Shown: positions 26,277-36,095, numbered from the stretch's first letter. The stretch is DNA of 64,000 nucleotides from Algibacter sp. L3A6 (GCF_009796825.1 NZ_CP047030.1:744001-808000); one strand, 5' to 3'. Notes: a model not told the origin generated them from the letters alone. Program-made: numbers and translations.

Positions 26277-26903
26277 CTATTCTCCAATTTCGTCTATTTT
26301 CAAAGACATATAATTTACCATGCTACTAATTATAAATAATGTTAAATAAATAATAGAAGTTAACCAATACAAAACCAAAAACCGCAGGGCATACACAACC
26401 AATATTTGAATAAAATTAAATATTTCTTGAATTTGTATTTCTTCAAAATTCAGTTCATAATCGAATGCATTAATTGAACTAATTTCAGGAAATAGGGTAT
26501 TCAAAGACAACAAAACAAGTGTTAAAATAGATAAAACTATATTATAACCAGTAATAAATGAGAATTGTTTAGAAAAGTTGAATGACTGAACATCTATTAA
26601 TTTTTCTTGAGAACTAGCTTTACTTAAGTCTTTCTTTTTGTAAAACTTATCGAAGCTAAAAATAAGAGCTGTGATAAATAATCCTATAAATATAGAAAGT
26701 ATCGTTGAAACGTATGAAATAAAAATTTCAGGAAAACCTTTTTTCAAAAATAACAAGAGTACCACAGGAACAAGAAAGCTAATTAATTTTCTAGCATATT
26801 TTTCTCTAAAGCCTATAGATGCATTACCATTTATATCTTTTTGCTCATATTCCACTGCTTTTTTCCTTAGCAATTTTGTATATTTAATTAAATTTAGAGA
26901 CAT
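26277..26903 (-). CDS. Four-helix membrane protein of a two-gene cassette, unknown family
   Basis: A 208-residue membrane protein. The basic N-terminus (1-38) is followed by hydrophobic segments at about 41-55, 60-83, 112-134 and 162-200; the last is probably two helices. The loops include a charged cytosolic-looking stretch (FDKFYKKKDLSKASSQEK). There is no enzymatic motif. Its ATG lies inside the end of the upstream gene (20-nt overlap), a strong sign of coupled translation and a shared function. The family is not recognised. The architecture resembles the membrane effector or sensor halves of two-gene phage-defence modules; that comparison is inference. Confidence 0.65.
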   Translation of the reverse strand: MSLNLIKYTKLLRKKAVEYEQKDINGNASIGFREKYARKLISFLVPVVLLLFLKKGFPEIFISYVSTILSIFIGLFITALIFSFDKFYKKKDLSKASSQEKLIDVQSFNFSKQFSFITGYNIVLSILTLVLLSLNTLFPEISSINAFDYELNFEEIQIQEIFNFIQILVVYALRFLVLYWLTSIIYLTLFIISSMVNYMSLKIDEIGE

Positions 26904-27915
26904 TTAAATCCGGTCTTAATTCTGATATTATTTCTCCTTCGAATAGATTGATACATAATTTGTTTAAGTCATTAAAATCAGGTGTTCCATCATTTAATTT
27001 CACTCTACCATTTAAATATATTGTTGGCTGAAAACTATGGTCTTTAGAGTTCCATTCGAAAACTTTTTCTTTGTTGGTTATTTGATTTTTTGCAGTGAAT
27101 CGCTTCTTTTTAAAGCTTTTAAGTTCAACCTCTTCATTATCATTTTTAGTAAAGACCATTTTGTTTATCAAGTTAAGTAATTTCGAACTATCTAAAATAG
27201 ATATTGTAGACTTTTTAGGCGTAATTTGAATGTTTATATCATATTCATGTAAAATATTATTTATTGGCTTAGAGCTTGGTGTTGTTCTGTCAATTATTGT
27301 TGAAGAAAAAGACATATTTTTAATTAGTGCACCATCTTTGAATTCATCTTGAAATGACTGAGGAACATATGGAGACAACCTCGCTTGAAAAAAACCACTT
27401 CCAGAAAACAAACTTGAGATATACCTTTTCAAGATATGTGTAACTGTCTCTTCTACACTGTTTGAATGTATTGCAACAAAACCTTCTGAATGATCAGAAG
27501 GTAAGTAAATAAAGACATAGTAAGGTAATAGAATTGATTTGTCTCTTCCTAATTTTGCATTATCTGCTTTATCGGCAATGTTAGACACTATAGCGTCTTT
27601 ATCATAAGGTCCTCCATTTAATACTCCAGAGATAAAATTCTTCTTAATGTTCGGAGTTGGCTTTAAAGAATAATATGGATTCGTTTTTGGGTCTGAAATT
27701 ATTGTAATTGTTTTTTTATGCTTTGGATTTTTTGAATGACCAATTTGAATTTTAGATATAAAATGATTAAAACATAATTTGAAAGCATCATCGTTGTTTA
27801 TTCCAGCGTCTCCTCTTAGTTCCTCTATTGCAAAATCTCTAAATGTTTTTTCCTTTTTCTTTGATTTTGGTTTTAACTGGATTCTAAAGAACTCTATTTT
27901 CGGGTTTTCTGCCAT
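26884..27915 (-). CDS. Cytosolic protein of a two-gene cassette, unknown family
   Basis: A 343-residue protein without signal peptide or TM helix. Segments that look conserved include FFRIQLKPKSKKK at the N-terminus, NFISGVLNGGPYDKDAIVSN (about 94-113), LLPYYVFIYLPSDHSEGFVAIHS (about 128-150, key residues Tyr, Asp, His, Glu) and a C-terminal WNSKDHSFQPTIYLNGRVKL region. It is rich in Lys, Ile, Phe and Ser, and its gene looks more AT-rich than the flanking Sus genes, consistent with acquisition by transfer. It overlaps the membrane-protein gene by 20 nt. No family was recognised and I do not assign a function. Confidence 0.65.
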   Translation of the reverse strand: MAENPKIEFFRIQLKPKSKKKEKTFRDFAIEELRGDAGINNDDAFKLCFNHFISKIQIGHSKNPKHKKTITIISDPKTNPYYSLKPTPNIKKNFISGVLNGGPYDKDAIVSNIADKADNAKLGRDKSILLPYYVFIYLPSDHSEGFVAIHSNSVEETVTHILKRYISSLFSGSGFFQARLSPYVPQSFQDEFKDGALIKNMSFSSTIIDRTTPSSKPINNILHEYDINIQITPKKSTISILDSSKLLNLINKMVFTKNDNEEVELKSFKKKRFTAKNQITNKEKVFEWNSKDHSFQPTIYLNGRVKLNDGTPDFNDLNKLCINLFEGEIISELRPDLNVSKFN

Positions 27916-28487
27916 TTTATTATATTTTTATCTTAATTTCGAATACGACTATTTTTATATAAAAATTTTTCTTTCAGCTTCTACCAAAAGATTTTATATA
28001 AGATCAGCACAAAACACCAAAACAAAGCTCACCGCATTCACATTAAAACAACGGAACGTGCAAACAAGGTTTAGTCTAATATGCTAAACTTGGTTATTAT
28101 ATTTTCTATGTATATTCTTTAGGGAAGAATGGCAAAACACTAGCTTAAGGTGTATTGCAGGCTAAATATAAATATATTTTGCAAACCTCTTAACGTAAAG
28201 TGCTTTAAAATTCATTTTTAACATATTTAGGGTTGCTTTGAGCTGTGGTTCTTCTTCAAAACTTTAGATATATTTTGGCGAAAAAAAAGCTATGATGCTC
28301 AAAACTAAATAACAAAGTTTTATTTACCAAAATAGAATTAATGCGCTCCATAAGTAAACAAAATATTACATTAAGAGTAAATCGCAACATTTTCGCCACT
28401 TACTTGCTACAAAACATACCATTTGAATCCTTAAGCTTTAAATAACTTAGCTATTATCCAATAACTAAACATTTAAAACTTTTTAAG
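27916..28487. other. Intergenic region, no gene seen
   Basis: About 570 bp between the two-gene cassette (minus) and the leucine-rich-repeat gene (plus), so it must hold both promoters. Near 28061-28090 there is an imperfect hairpin, CAAGGTTTAG and CTAAACTTGG around a 9-nt loop, followed by T-rich DNA. No ORF with plausible composition and no tRNA was seen. Confidence 0.5.
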
Positions 28488-29726
28488 ATGAAAAAAACAT
28501 TACTATTATTTATTACGTTACTAAGTATAACGTTCACTTATGCACAAACAGAAGGTGCAACATTTACATCAGGCGATTACACCTATGAGGTTACTGCAAC
28601 AACGACCGAAGTAAAAGTTATAGGCTATACCGTAACCGATTTAAATATACCTGCTACAGTTACCGATGGAACATATAGCTATAATGTAACATTGCTTCCG
28701 TCTGGTGTATTTAACACAGATACAAACATTACATCGGTAACAAGTACGGCTGCAGTCGCTATTGGCTTGCAAGCTTTTAATGCTTGTTCGGGACTTGAAA
28801 CGGTGAGTTTGCCAAATGCCACATCTATTGGTAATAGTGCCTTTTTAAATTGTTCAGCACTAACCACTGCAGATCTTAGCAGTATAACAGGTACGCTTGG
28901 TAACAACACCTTTAAAAATTGTTCTGTATTAACAACTCTAGATGTGAGTAGTGCAACTATTGCTGGAAACAATGCTTTTGAAAACACGGGTACACTTGCA
29001 AATGCAGATTTTAGCAGTTTAATTTCTCTTGGAGCGCAAACTTTTAGAAATACCTCAGCCGTATCTTTAAGTTTCCCTGCGTTAACTCATGTAGGTAATG
29101 CATCAGATTCTACTTCGGGATTAGTATTTTGGCAGGCAAGCGCCCTTAAAACAATAGACTTACCGGTTATTGAAGTGATTAACACAGGTGCTTTTAATTC
29201 ATGTTCATCACTAGAATCTATTACTTTTCCTGCTACATTAACATCGCTTACCGAAAACAACTATAATATGTTTAAAGGGTGTACAAGTTTAGCTAATGTA
29301 ATTGTAGAATACACCACATTTATACCTCTAGGATATAACCCAGACGGCGCTTCTGTAAATACATCAATATTTGCCGATGTATTTGGAGCGACTTTAACGA
29401 TTCCTTCATCTGCCAATGCTGCCGATTATACAACAGGAGATGTATGGAAAGATTTTGGCTCACCTGTTTTAAATGTAAACGCTCATGAAGCTGCATTAGG
29501 ATGGGATTTTTACCCTAACCCAACAAAAGATGTAGTGACTATACAAAACACACAATCGCAAAATGCAGACATTACAGTTTTCGATTTAAACGGAAGAGCA
29601 TTATTGAATAAAACGATTAATAATGTGCAGTCTGAAATTAATATATCGAGCTTAAACACCGGTATTTATTTATTTCAAGTTAAAACAGATGCAGGCGCAT
29701 TTGTAAAACGCATTGCTAAGCAATAA
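28488..29726 (+). CDS. BspA-like leucine-rich-repeat surface protein with T9SS tail
   Basis: A 412-residue secreted protein. The signal peptide MKKTLLLFITLLSITFTYAQ is followed by LRR_5/BspA-type repeats (about 60-290). Each repeat is built around a motif like NCSALTTADLSS, with shared pieces NAFENTGTLANADFSS and CSSLESITFPATL. A type IX secretion type A sorting domain follows (about 335-412), with FYPNPTKDVVTIQN, ISSLNTGIYLFQVKTD and a basic end (KRIAKQ). It is exported by T9SS and attached to the surface. BspA-like repeats are associated with adhesion. It stands alone and is followed by a strong terminator. Confidence 0.88.
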   Translation: MKKTLLLFITLLSITFTYAQTEGATFTSGDYTYEVTATTTEVKVIGYTVTDLNIPATVTDGTYSYNVTLLPSGVFNTDTNITSVTSTAAVAIGLQAFNACSGLETVSLPNATSIGNSAFLNCSALTTADLSSITGTLGNNTFKNCSVLTTLDVSSATIAGNNAFENTGTLANADFSSLISLGAQTFRNTSAVSLSFPALTHVGNASDSTSGLVFWQASALKTIDLPVIEVINTGAFNSCSSLESITFPATLTSLTENNYNMFKGCTSLANVIVEYTTFIPLGYNPDGASVNTSIFADVFGATLTIPSSANAADYTTGDVWKDFGSPVLNVNAHEAALGWDFYPNPTKDVVTIQNTQSQNADITVFDLNGRALLNKTINNVQSEINISSLNTGIYLFQVKTDAGAFVKRIAKQ

Positions 29727-29753
29727 ACAAACCTTAATAATCATTTAAGCACA

Positions 29754-29788
29754 AAAAAGTCCGATTCTAGTGAATCGGACTTTTTTTA
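29754..29788. terminator. Bidirectional rho-independent terminator
   Basis: The stem AAAAAAGTCCGATTC (29754-29768) pairs with GAATCGGACTTTTTT (from 29773) around a TAGT loop. There is a poly-T flank on both strands, so it ends the leucine-rich-repeat gene (plus) and the polysaccharide-locus enzyme unit ending at 29821 (minus). Confidence 0.92.
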
Positions 29789-29820
29789 TTAGATATAACT
29801 TATTCTTTCTTGATTACGTT

Positions 29821-30942
29821 TTATTTCTGATATTTTAGAACATAGTTATTTGTACCATCACTACCATCGAGCGCAACACCACTTGGGCAGTACAGATACT
29901 CAGGGTCATTATTTGCATCCATAAGCAATTGTGGCCGTTCTAATTTAACATGCTTTCCATAACGCGGATTTGCTCCTTCTGGAACATTTCCATTTAAATA
30001 AAAACTTTGAAAATTATGAAACCCAGAAAGTGGTTCTGCTTTAAATTGAAGTCCATCATCGGACACCCAAAGTAAACCGCCTCCTTTTTCTAAAATGCCG
30101 TGATTATCTGTGGTTAGCAAACAAATTTCATCTTTCCAGATAAACGCATATCCATCTTCTATTCTAACTTCGTTTGTTGTAATGGGATTGGGTTGAATAA
30201 CATACGGGCCTTCTAATTTTTCTGCAATAGCAAGTCCCATACTCACCTTTCCGCCTTTACCTTTAGGTCCAGCCATCGCTTTAAAATACAGATAATATTT
30301 TCCGTTTGGGTGTTTTATAAGTCCTGGATTATTAACACCAAGACCACTATCAAAACACCAAATAGAGGGATCGATAGGCGGACTCAACAAAGGTTCATCT
30401 TTATTTGGCTTCTCTATCCAAGGCCCATTTAGACTGTTACTCACAAGCATGCCTATGCTTTGGCTCGGACCATGATTTTCGTCACCATCGTTAGCTATAA
30501 ACACTAATACATATTGGTTATCAATTTTTTTAATACTTGGGTTATGAAAACCAGCAGCGTTCCAGGCATGATCACCTTTGCCTTGCGCCACAATTTCCAT
30601 AAACTTAAATGGTCCTTCAGGATTTTTAGAGACATAATGAGCAATTTCACTATTATATCTCCACGCCTTTTTAAATGGAGTTTCTGATGACCATCTTGCA
30701 CTAAAAAGATGCACGTTTCCTTGCTCATCTCTAATAGGTGAGCTTCCCCAAACATCATAACCTGGTTCGTTTATAGATTCTCCTATAAACTTCCAATGAT
30801 CGGACATTGCAGTCGGCACTTGCACCCTATCTTTTATGCTTTCGGTTTTAACCGTTTCATTTTTTTTATCAATTTCTTTACAAGAACAGAGACAAATAGA
30901 TAAAGTTATAATAACTAAAAATGTTGCTTTTATACTTTTCAT
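29821..30942 (-). CDS. GH43/GH117-like beta-propeller lipoprotein (paralogue A)
   Basis: An approximately 373-residue lipoprotein. The ATG at 30942 gives a signal peptide with lipobox LCSC (Cys21). The repeated blade pattern (YDVWGSSPIRDEQGNVHLFSARW, GFHNPSIKKIDNQYVLVFIAN, GVNNPGLIKHPNGKYYLYFKA, VRIEDGYAFIWKDEICLLTT) is that of a five-bladed propeller glycosidase of the GH43/GH117 type. Acidic candidates sit at the blade starts. It is clearly related to the gene at 37532-38584 (shared VWGSSP, HNP, EGPY and ED-YAF motifs). Neither shows the GH117 HE pair. Family and specificity are unresolved. It is the last gene of the minus-strand arm. Confidence 0.7.
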   Translation of the reverse strand: MKSIKATFLVIITLSICLCSCKEIDKKNETVKTESIKDRVQVPTAMSDHWKFIGESINEPGYDVWGSSPIRDEQGNVHLFSARWSSETPFKKAWRYNSEIAHYVSKNPEGPFKFMEIVAQGKGDHAWNAAGFHNPSIKKIDNQYVLVFIANDGDENHGPSQSIGMLVSNSLNGPWIEKPNKDEPLLSPPIDPSIWCFDSGLGVNNPGLIKHPNGKYYLYFKAMAGPKGKGGKVSMGLAIAEKLEGPYVIQPNPITTNEVRIEDGYAFIWKDEICLLTTDNHGILEKGGGLLWVSDDGLQFKAEPLSGFHNFQSFYLNGNVPEGANPRYGKHVKLERPQLLMDANNDPEYLYCPSGVALDGSDGTNNYVLKYQK

Positions 30943-31056
30943 TAATACTAATTTTATAACATTTGGATGGGTAATTGCTTCCATTCTATTCCCTGAAGCT
31001 AATTTTTCAAAAAACAGAAGGTGACATACCCATTCTAATAATCTTAGAGTTTTAAG

Positions 31057-31098
31057 GCTACTTCAACAATAACACCAACGTTATTTAGCCTAAGTAGC
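31057..31098 (-). promoter_or_regulatory. Double stem-loop between sulfatase and propeller genes
   Basis: The outer arms GCTACTT (31057-31063) and AAGTAGC (31092-31098) enclose an inner stem AATAAC (31068-31073)/GTTATT (31080-31085). It sits 8 bp after the sulfatase stop, without a clear U tract. It may be a partial terminator or an mRNA-processing/stability element that lowers expression of the last gene. Confidence 0.35.
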
Positions 31099-31105
31099 TG
31101 TTTAT

Positions 31106-32659
31106 TTAAGGTTTAACTTTATTAGCGCTCACCCCATTTTGCCAATTATTGTTACATTCTTTAAATAGTATTTCTTTCAGTGATTCCGTTTTCTTCTTGT
31201 ATTTTGATGACAATTCATTTTCCTCTTTGTAATCATTAGGTAAATAATACAGTTGAAACACATTTTTTTTCAACAAGTAACGCAGTTTCCAACCTTCTTT
31301 TGTAACCAAAGCTGGCCCCATTGTAGATGAATACACCGTATACTTTCGCTCTTTACTTTTTTTACCAAAAAGGGTTTTGGCATAAGAAACACCATCTTTC
31401 TCTTTGTGGGTTTTCGCGCCGACTATTTCAGCTAGGGTATTAAGAAAATCGTAATTACTCACCATTTGATTTGAAATCGTTCCTGGTTTTATTCTCCCTT
31501 TCCAATACCAAAATAGAGGAACACGCACTCCACCTTCCCAGTTTGAACGCTTTAAGCCGGCCATTCCATCATTACCATCAAATACATCACCGCCTAAATG
31601 GCTATAAAATTTTGTATTTATATTATTATACGTTTGGCCTGTCGTTAAATCGTGTGTTTTATCACATCGGTCTTTTTGGTGGTAATAAAGCTCATGACCA
31701 TTATCGCCTGTAAACACCAAAATGGTATTATCTAAATCCCCTAATTCTTCCAACTTGGTATAAATTCTACCTACATCTGTATCTAGCATTTTGACCATGG
31801 AAGCGTATTCCTTTTCAAGTTCAGATAAATTTGGATTGTTTTTAAACTCGGGAGCTACCTCTGGAATTGAGATAGGGCCATGTGGTAATTGCGAAGGGAA
31901 GTAAACAAAAAAAGGCTGTCCGCTTTCCTTTTTACTTTGCACCTCTAAATAGTCCAACAATTTATCCATTATAATATTTTCTGAATAGACTTTTCTCCCC
32001 GTCATATCCCAACGTTTCTTATAATTTTCAGGGGATTTTCCTTCAGGGTTTTTGCCACAATCGATTAAAGTATTCCCCGGAATATAAACTTTTTTGCCAT
32101 TTTCAAATAAAAATGACGGATAAAACCCATGACAGCGTTGGTGGTCATAATAACCATAGTGATAATCCCAACCATGACGTTCAAGACGTTCTGTTGTTGT
32201 GGAAAAGCCCCATTCTAACTTACCAAACTCAGCCGTGGTATATCCCGCTTTCTGCGCCACTTCTGCTAAAAACACCATATCTTTTTTGGCTGGCATTGCC
32301 ACCGCATTTACTCTATCTTTTATTTGATCTAAACTTAATCCATTATCTAATTTCATATAAATACCCGCTTGGGTAATATTGTATTGGTCTGTTCTGCAAT
32401 CGTGCATACCAGTTAATAAACTAGCTCTGGCAGGTGAACAATAATGAGAGCCATATGCATTATCAAAACGAAGTCCCTCATTGGCCAATTTATCTATATT
32501 GGGCGTGCTAATAATGTTCTGCCCGTATGTCCCCAACAAACCACGCCCAAGGTCATCAGCATAAATAAGAATGATATTGGGTTGTTTCTCTTGTGCCAAC
32601 ATCATGGTATTTACCAATACAACCATACCGAAAAGAAACTGTAAACCTCTATTTTTCAT
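31106..32659 (-). CDS. S1-family sulfatase
   Basis: A 517-residue exported sulfatase with a signal peptide ending near MMLAQ. The formylglycine motif is CSPAR (Cys74 to Arg78) in SHYCSPARASLLTG. Metal-binding residues include the DDLG pair (Asp35, Asp36) and VFTGDNGHE (about 310-318). Cys74 must be converted to formylglycine by a maturase not present in this window. It removes sulfate esters from an oligosaccharide, probably in the periplasm. It lies 35 bp downstream of the GH95 gene. The S1 subfamily cannot be assigned by eye. Confidence 0.93.
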   Translation of the reverse strand: MKNRGLQFLFGMVVLVNTMMLAQEKQPNIILIYADDLGRGLLGTYGQNIISTPNIDKLANEGLRFDNAYGSHYCSPARASLLTGMHDCRTDQYNITQAGIYMKLDNGLSLDQIKDRVNAVAMPAKKDMVFLAEVAQKAGYTTAEFGKLEWGFSTTTERLERHGWDYHYGYYDHQRCHGFYPSFLFENGKKVYIPGNTLIDCGKNPEGKSPENYKKRWDMTGRKVYSENIIMDKLLDYLEVQSKKESGQPFFVYFPSQLPHGPISIPEVAPEFKNNPNLSELEKEYASMVKMLDTDVGRIYTKLEELGDLDNTILVFTGDNGHELYYHQKDRCDKTHDLTTGQTYNNINTKFYSHLGGDVFDGNDGMAGLKRSNWEGGVRVPLFWYWKGRIKPGTISNQMVSNYDFLNTLAEIVGAKTHKEKDGVSYAKTLFGKKSKERKYTVYSSTMGPALVTKEGWKLRYLLKKNVFQLYYLPNDYKEENELSSKYKKKTESLKEILFKECNNNWQNGVSANKVKP

Positions 32660-32694
32660 TTTATATGATATTTTAAATTTGTTGCAATTCGCTA

Positions 32695-34986
32695 TTAAAA
32701 CTCTAAAACTTCTCCTTTTTTAGTCTCAATTTGTTTTACTTCATCTTGATAACGCAAGTTTAAAGTATTCCCTAATTTAGAAGTTATCACTAATGTTTTC
32801 AGTTTACCTAATTCCCAAGTCATGTCGATTTCAAAGCCTTTTCTGGCAACAAGACCTTTTATACTTCCCGATGCCCAAGCTTTTGGTAAAGCCGGTAGAA
32901 TGAGCACTTCACCATTCTGACTCTGCATCAACATTTCTGTAATACCCGAAACCACACCAAAATTTCCATCAATTTGAAATGGCGGATGCACATCCAATAA
33001 ATTCGGTAAAGTAGATTTTCGTTGTAATGCCAAAATATTCTCGTAAGCTTTATCTCCTTCTAACAAACGTGCATAAAAATTGATAATCCATGCACGACTC
33101 CAACCTGTATGTCCGCCTCCTTTAGATAAACGTCCTGCAATAGTTTTTTTAGCTGCCTCAAAAAGTTCGGGTGTTTTAGTTTCCGAAATTTGATTTGACG
33201 GATGCAAACCATACAAATGCGAAATATGTCGGTGTCCCGGCATCGCTTCTTCAACCTCATCAACCCATTCCAACAAGCGACCATCTTTTCCAATTTTAAG
33301 CGGTGGCATTTGTGCTATTTTACTTTTAAGCAAATCGCTGAACTCTTTATCAATATTTAAAATTTCTGCGGAAGCAATACAGTTATAAAAAAGTTCGAGC
33401 ACTATTTCTCTGTCCATCGTCGGGCTCATATTCAAGGTTGCTTTTTCACCATCTTTAGTTAAAAAATTATTTTCCGGTGAAATAGACGGTCCCGTAACTA
33501 AAAGTCCTGTTGTTGGATCTTTAATCATAAAATCGATAAAAAACAAAGCGGCTTCTTTCATTATTGGATATGCCTCGTTTTTTAAATAATCTTTATCCTC
33601 AGTATATTCATAATGCGTAAACAAATGTTGGCAACACCAAGCCGCACCCATAGGCCACATACCATGTCTCGCTTTCCCAAAAGCTGCTGTAGAATGCCAA
33701 GCATCACTAGTGTGGTGTGCTACAAAACCTCTAGCGTTATATGTTTTTTGAGCCGTAATACGCCCCATTTCTCTTAAATTTCCAATAAACTCTAAAAACG
33801 GCTCGTGACATTCGGCAAGATTAGTCATTTCGGCCATCCAATAATTCATTTGCACATTGATGTTAATATGATAATCAGAATTCCAAGGCGGTGTAAATCC
33901 ATCTGCCCAAATACCTTGCAAATTGGCAGGTAAAGTGCCCGGACGTGAGCTACTAATAAGCAAATATCGACCAAACTGATATTGTAATTGTGTTAAGTAA
34001 TTATCTTCTGCTCCTGCTTTAACTTGCTTTAAACGCTCATCGGTTGGTAAATCTTCACCGGTATTATCAGATAGTTTAAAAGCGAGTCTATGGAATAACG
34101 ATTGATAATCTTCTGTATGCCTATCTAAAAGGTTTTTATATGAAGAAGAAGCCACGTTTCTATAAATCTGTTCGCAATCTATTTCAGGATTAGAACCGCG
34201 ATAATCACTCGCTGCAATTACTTTTACAATAACCTCATCGGCATTAGAAATTACTAACTTTCCTTCTAATACTTCGGATGTACCACCTACTGTTTCAAAA
34301 TGAAGGGTAGCATGAAACTTCACACCATGGCCATTACCAACATGTTCCGAAAATTCAATTTTATTTTCGGATACCGATATTTTAGTTTGAGCATTTCTTT
34401 TTACCCAAGCCGACATATTAATTTCTCCTTTTTTATCTGCCGTATATTTATAAACCATCACCTTGTCTGGAAAACTAGAAAAATAATCACGTTTAAAATA
34501 AACATCATTATTATTGAAAGATGTGGTTACCACAGATGTATTAATATCCAGCTCGCGTTTGTAATTTGATATAGAATCTAAACCTGGAGTTTCTATAAAT
34601 AAATTAGCAAGCATTTGATATGTGTTTTCACCCCATGGCAAACGATCGTTCAGAATTTTATCTTGAACCAATGTTTCCGCATCCATATACGCCTCATCAA
34701 AAAGAAGTTTTTGGATGGTATCTATATATTTACCAGCATCTTTTTTATCTCGATTATAGTCTTTTCCACCTGTCCAAATGGTTTCTTCATTTAAACAAAT
34801 AATTTCATTTTTCGGATTTCCATAAATCATGGCGCCTAAACTACCATTACCTATCGGCAACCCTTGATTCCATTTCTCGGTAGATTGATTAAACCATATT
34901 TTTAAAGGTGTTTTTGGTGATTCTTCTTTTTTTTCAGAACAATTAAAAAGCATCAAAAAACAAAAGGATGCGACTATATATTTCAT
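32695..34986 (-). CDS. GH95 family glycosidase (alpha-L-fucosidase or alpha-L-galactosidase)
   Basis: An approximately 763-residue lipoprotein. The ATG at 34986 (MKYIVASFCFLMLFNC) gives lipobox Cys16. GH95 landmarks are all present: WFNQSTEKWNQGLPIGNGSLGAMIYG at the start, WNSDYHININVQMNYWM (the paired Asn of the active site, about 377-393), LLEWVDEVEE...RHISHLYGLHP (acid Glu, about 572) and HPPFQIDGNFG (base region Asp, about 672). GH95 is an inverting family acting on alpha-1,2-L-fucosides and, in some members, L-galactosides. Both sugars occur in sulfated algal polysaccharides. It lies between GH117 and a sulfatase in one operon. Confidence 0.93.
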   Translation of the reverse strand: MKYIVASFCFLMLFNCSEKKEESPKTPLKIWFNQSTEKWNQGLPIGNGSLGAMIYGNPKNEIICLNEETIWTGGKDYNRDKKDAGKYIDTIQKLLFDEAYMDAETLVQDKILNDRLPWGENTYQMLANLFIETPGLDSISNYKRELDINTSVVTTSFNNNDVYFKRDYFSSFPDKVMVYKYTADKKGEINMSAWVKRNAQTKISVSENKIEFSEHVGNGHGVKFHATLHFETVGGTSEVLEGKLVISNADEVIVKVIAASDYRGSNPEIDCEQIYRNVASSSYKNLLDRHTEDYQSLFHRLAFKLSDNTGEDLPTDERLKQVKAGAEDNYLTQLQYQFGRYLLISSSRPGTLPANLQGIWADGFTPPWNSDYHININVQMNYWMAEMTNLAECHEPFLEFIGNLREMGRITAQKTYNARGFVAHHTSDAWHSTAAFGKARHGMWPMGAAWCCQHLFTHYEYTEDKDYLKNEAYPIMKEAALFFIDFMIKDPTTGLLVTGPSISPENNFLTKDGEKATLNMSPTMDREIVLELFYNCIASAEILNIDKEFSDLLKSKIAQMPPLKIGKDGRLLEWVDEVEEAMPGHRHISHLYGLHPSNQISETKTPELFEAAKKTIAGRLSKGGGHTGWSRAWIINFYARLLEGDKAYENILALQRKSTLPNLLDVHPPFQIDGNFGVVSGITEMLMQSQNGEVLILPALPKAWASGSIKGLVARKGFEIDMTWELGKLKTLVITSKLGNTLNLRYQDEVKQIETKKGEVLEF

Positions 34987-35058
34987 ATGTGTTTTATTTG
35001 GCTTTACACTCCAAAACAGAAATAGGTAAAGCAAAGGTTCGTTTTATCTATAAAAAGC

Positions 35059-36078
35059 TTAATTATTCATTTCGAATCTCACTAAATAAGCCCATCCTTT
35101 TTTCTGAATCATTGCAATACCCCAACCTGGTAAATTAATTTCCGGATTTCCATTTTCTAAATGCGGACGATATAATCCTGGAGCTTTTGGAATGTTTTTC
35201 AAGCTATCTTGCAAGACAGTAAAATGCTCACCATCGGCAGAAATATTTAAAGTCTTATTGATTGATGCCAACGACACTATACCTCCATCTTTACCCCAAA
35301 TAAGCACCTCGTGACTTTTATCTAACAATGGTCCATCGTGTTTTTTAAACGGACCTTCTGGTTGATTTGCATAAGCAACACTCATTTTTGTTTTACTTGG
35401 TCCGGCTTTACCATCGGCAATAGACCTGCCTTTGTAAAACAACCAAACTTTATTATCTCGAACCAACAAACTCGCATCGTCTATACGAAAGCTATCAAAA
35501 TCTGAATCGACATCGCTAATCTCCAAAACCGGATTGTTTGCTACACGTTTAAATGGTCCGTTTGGATTATCGGAAACTGCTAAGCCTATTGCCGTGATAT
35601 CGGTAGTAGAATTGCCTTCGAAAACCTTATTTTTATTCCCAGGAGTTGGTTTTACGCCTGTATAATACATGTAGTATTTATTATTACGCACCAATATATT
35701 AGGAGTAAAAACGGAATGGCTATCAAACGCACCTTCTGCTCCTAAACCAAGAGCCATGCCTTGCTCTTCCCAAGTACGACCTTCGTCTTGAGACGTTGCA
35801 TACCAAATAGTAGCCCAATATCCCGATGTAATAGGACTATCCATACGACTGTACCAAACGTAGTACGTGCCATCGACTTTAATAATATCGCTATTATCGC
35901 GCCTATTATAAAGCGAATCTTTACCGATACCGGTAATATCTTGATAGGTAAATTTAACTGAAGATGTTTCTGTTTTAACTTCTGCAACCTCAACTTTGTT
36001 TTTTTTTGAAGAATTACAAGACACCATAAAAAATGCCATGACTGAAACAATAATTAATCCCGATGTTATTTTACTCAT
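35059..36078 (-). CDS. GH117 family glycosidase (3,6-anhydro-L-galactosidase family), lipoprotein
   Basis: A 339-residue lipoprotein (lipobox FMVSC, Cys21) with the GH117 propeller. RRDNSDIIKVDGTYYVWYSR carries Asp61/Asp64, IWYATSQDEGRTWEEQG follows, FRIDDASLLVRDNKVWLFYKGR carries Asp200/Asp201, and SHEVLIW has the adjacent His256-Glu257. That pair matches the catalytic His and neighbouring Glu described for Bacteroides plebeius GH117. Characterised GH117 enzymes release 3,6-anhydro-L-galactose from neoagaro-oligosaccharides. The family is larger than its characterised members, so the specificity here is inferred. It is 17 bp downstream of the DUF6786-like gene. Confidence 0.88.
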   Translation of the reverse strand: MSKITSGLIIVSVMAFFMVSCNSSKKNKVEVAEVKTETSSVKFTYQDITGIGKDSLYNRRDNSDIIKVDGTYYVWYSRMDSPITSGYWATIWYATSQDEGRTWEEQGMALGLGAEGAFDSHSVFTPNILVRNNKYYMYYTGVKPTPGNKNKVFEGNSTTDITAIGLAVSDNPNGPFKRVANNPVLEISDVDSDFDSFRIDDASLLVRDNKVWLFYKGRSIADGKAGPSKTKMSVAYANQPEGPFKKHDGPLLDKSHEVLIWGKDGGIVSLASINKTLNISADGEHFTVLQDSLKNIPKAPGLYRPHLENGNPEINLPGWGIAMIQKKGWAYLVRFEMNN

Positions 36079-36095
36079 ATTTAATTTCTCCTTAA

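Noticed and set aside
26277..27915. Assigning the two-gene cassette to the Kiwa defence system
   Set aside because: Only the general architecture (four-helix membrane protein plus soluble protein) is similar. The gene order is reversed relative to KwaA-KwaB and I recognise no DUF4868 sequence features.
30943..31105. A copy of the shared operator upstream of the last propeller gene
   Set aside because: AACATTTGGATGGGTAATTG near 30959 resembles the motif in the wrong orientation and lacks the -7 box; treated as chance in AT-rich DNA.
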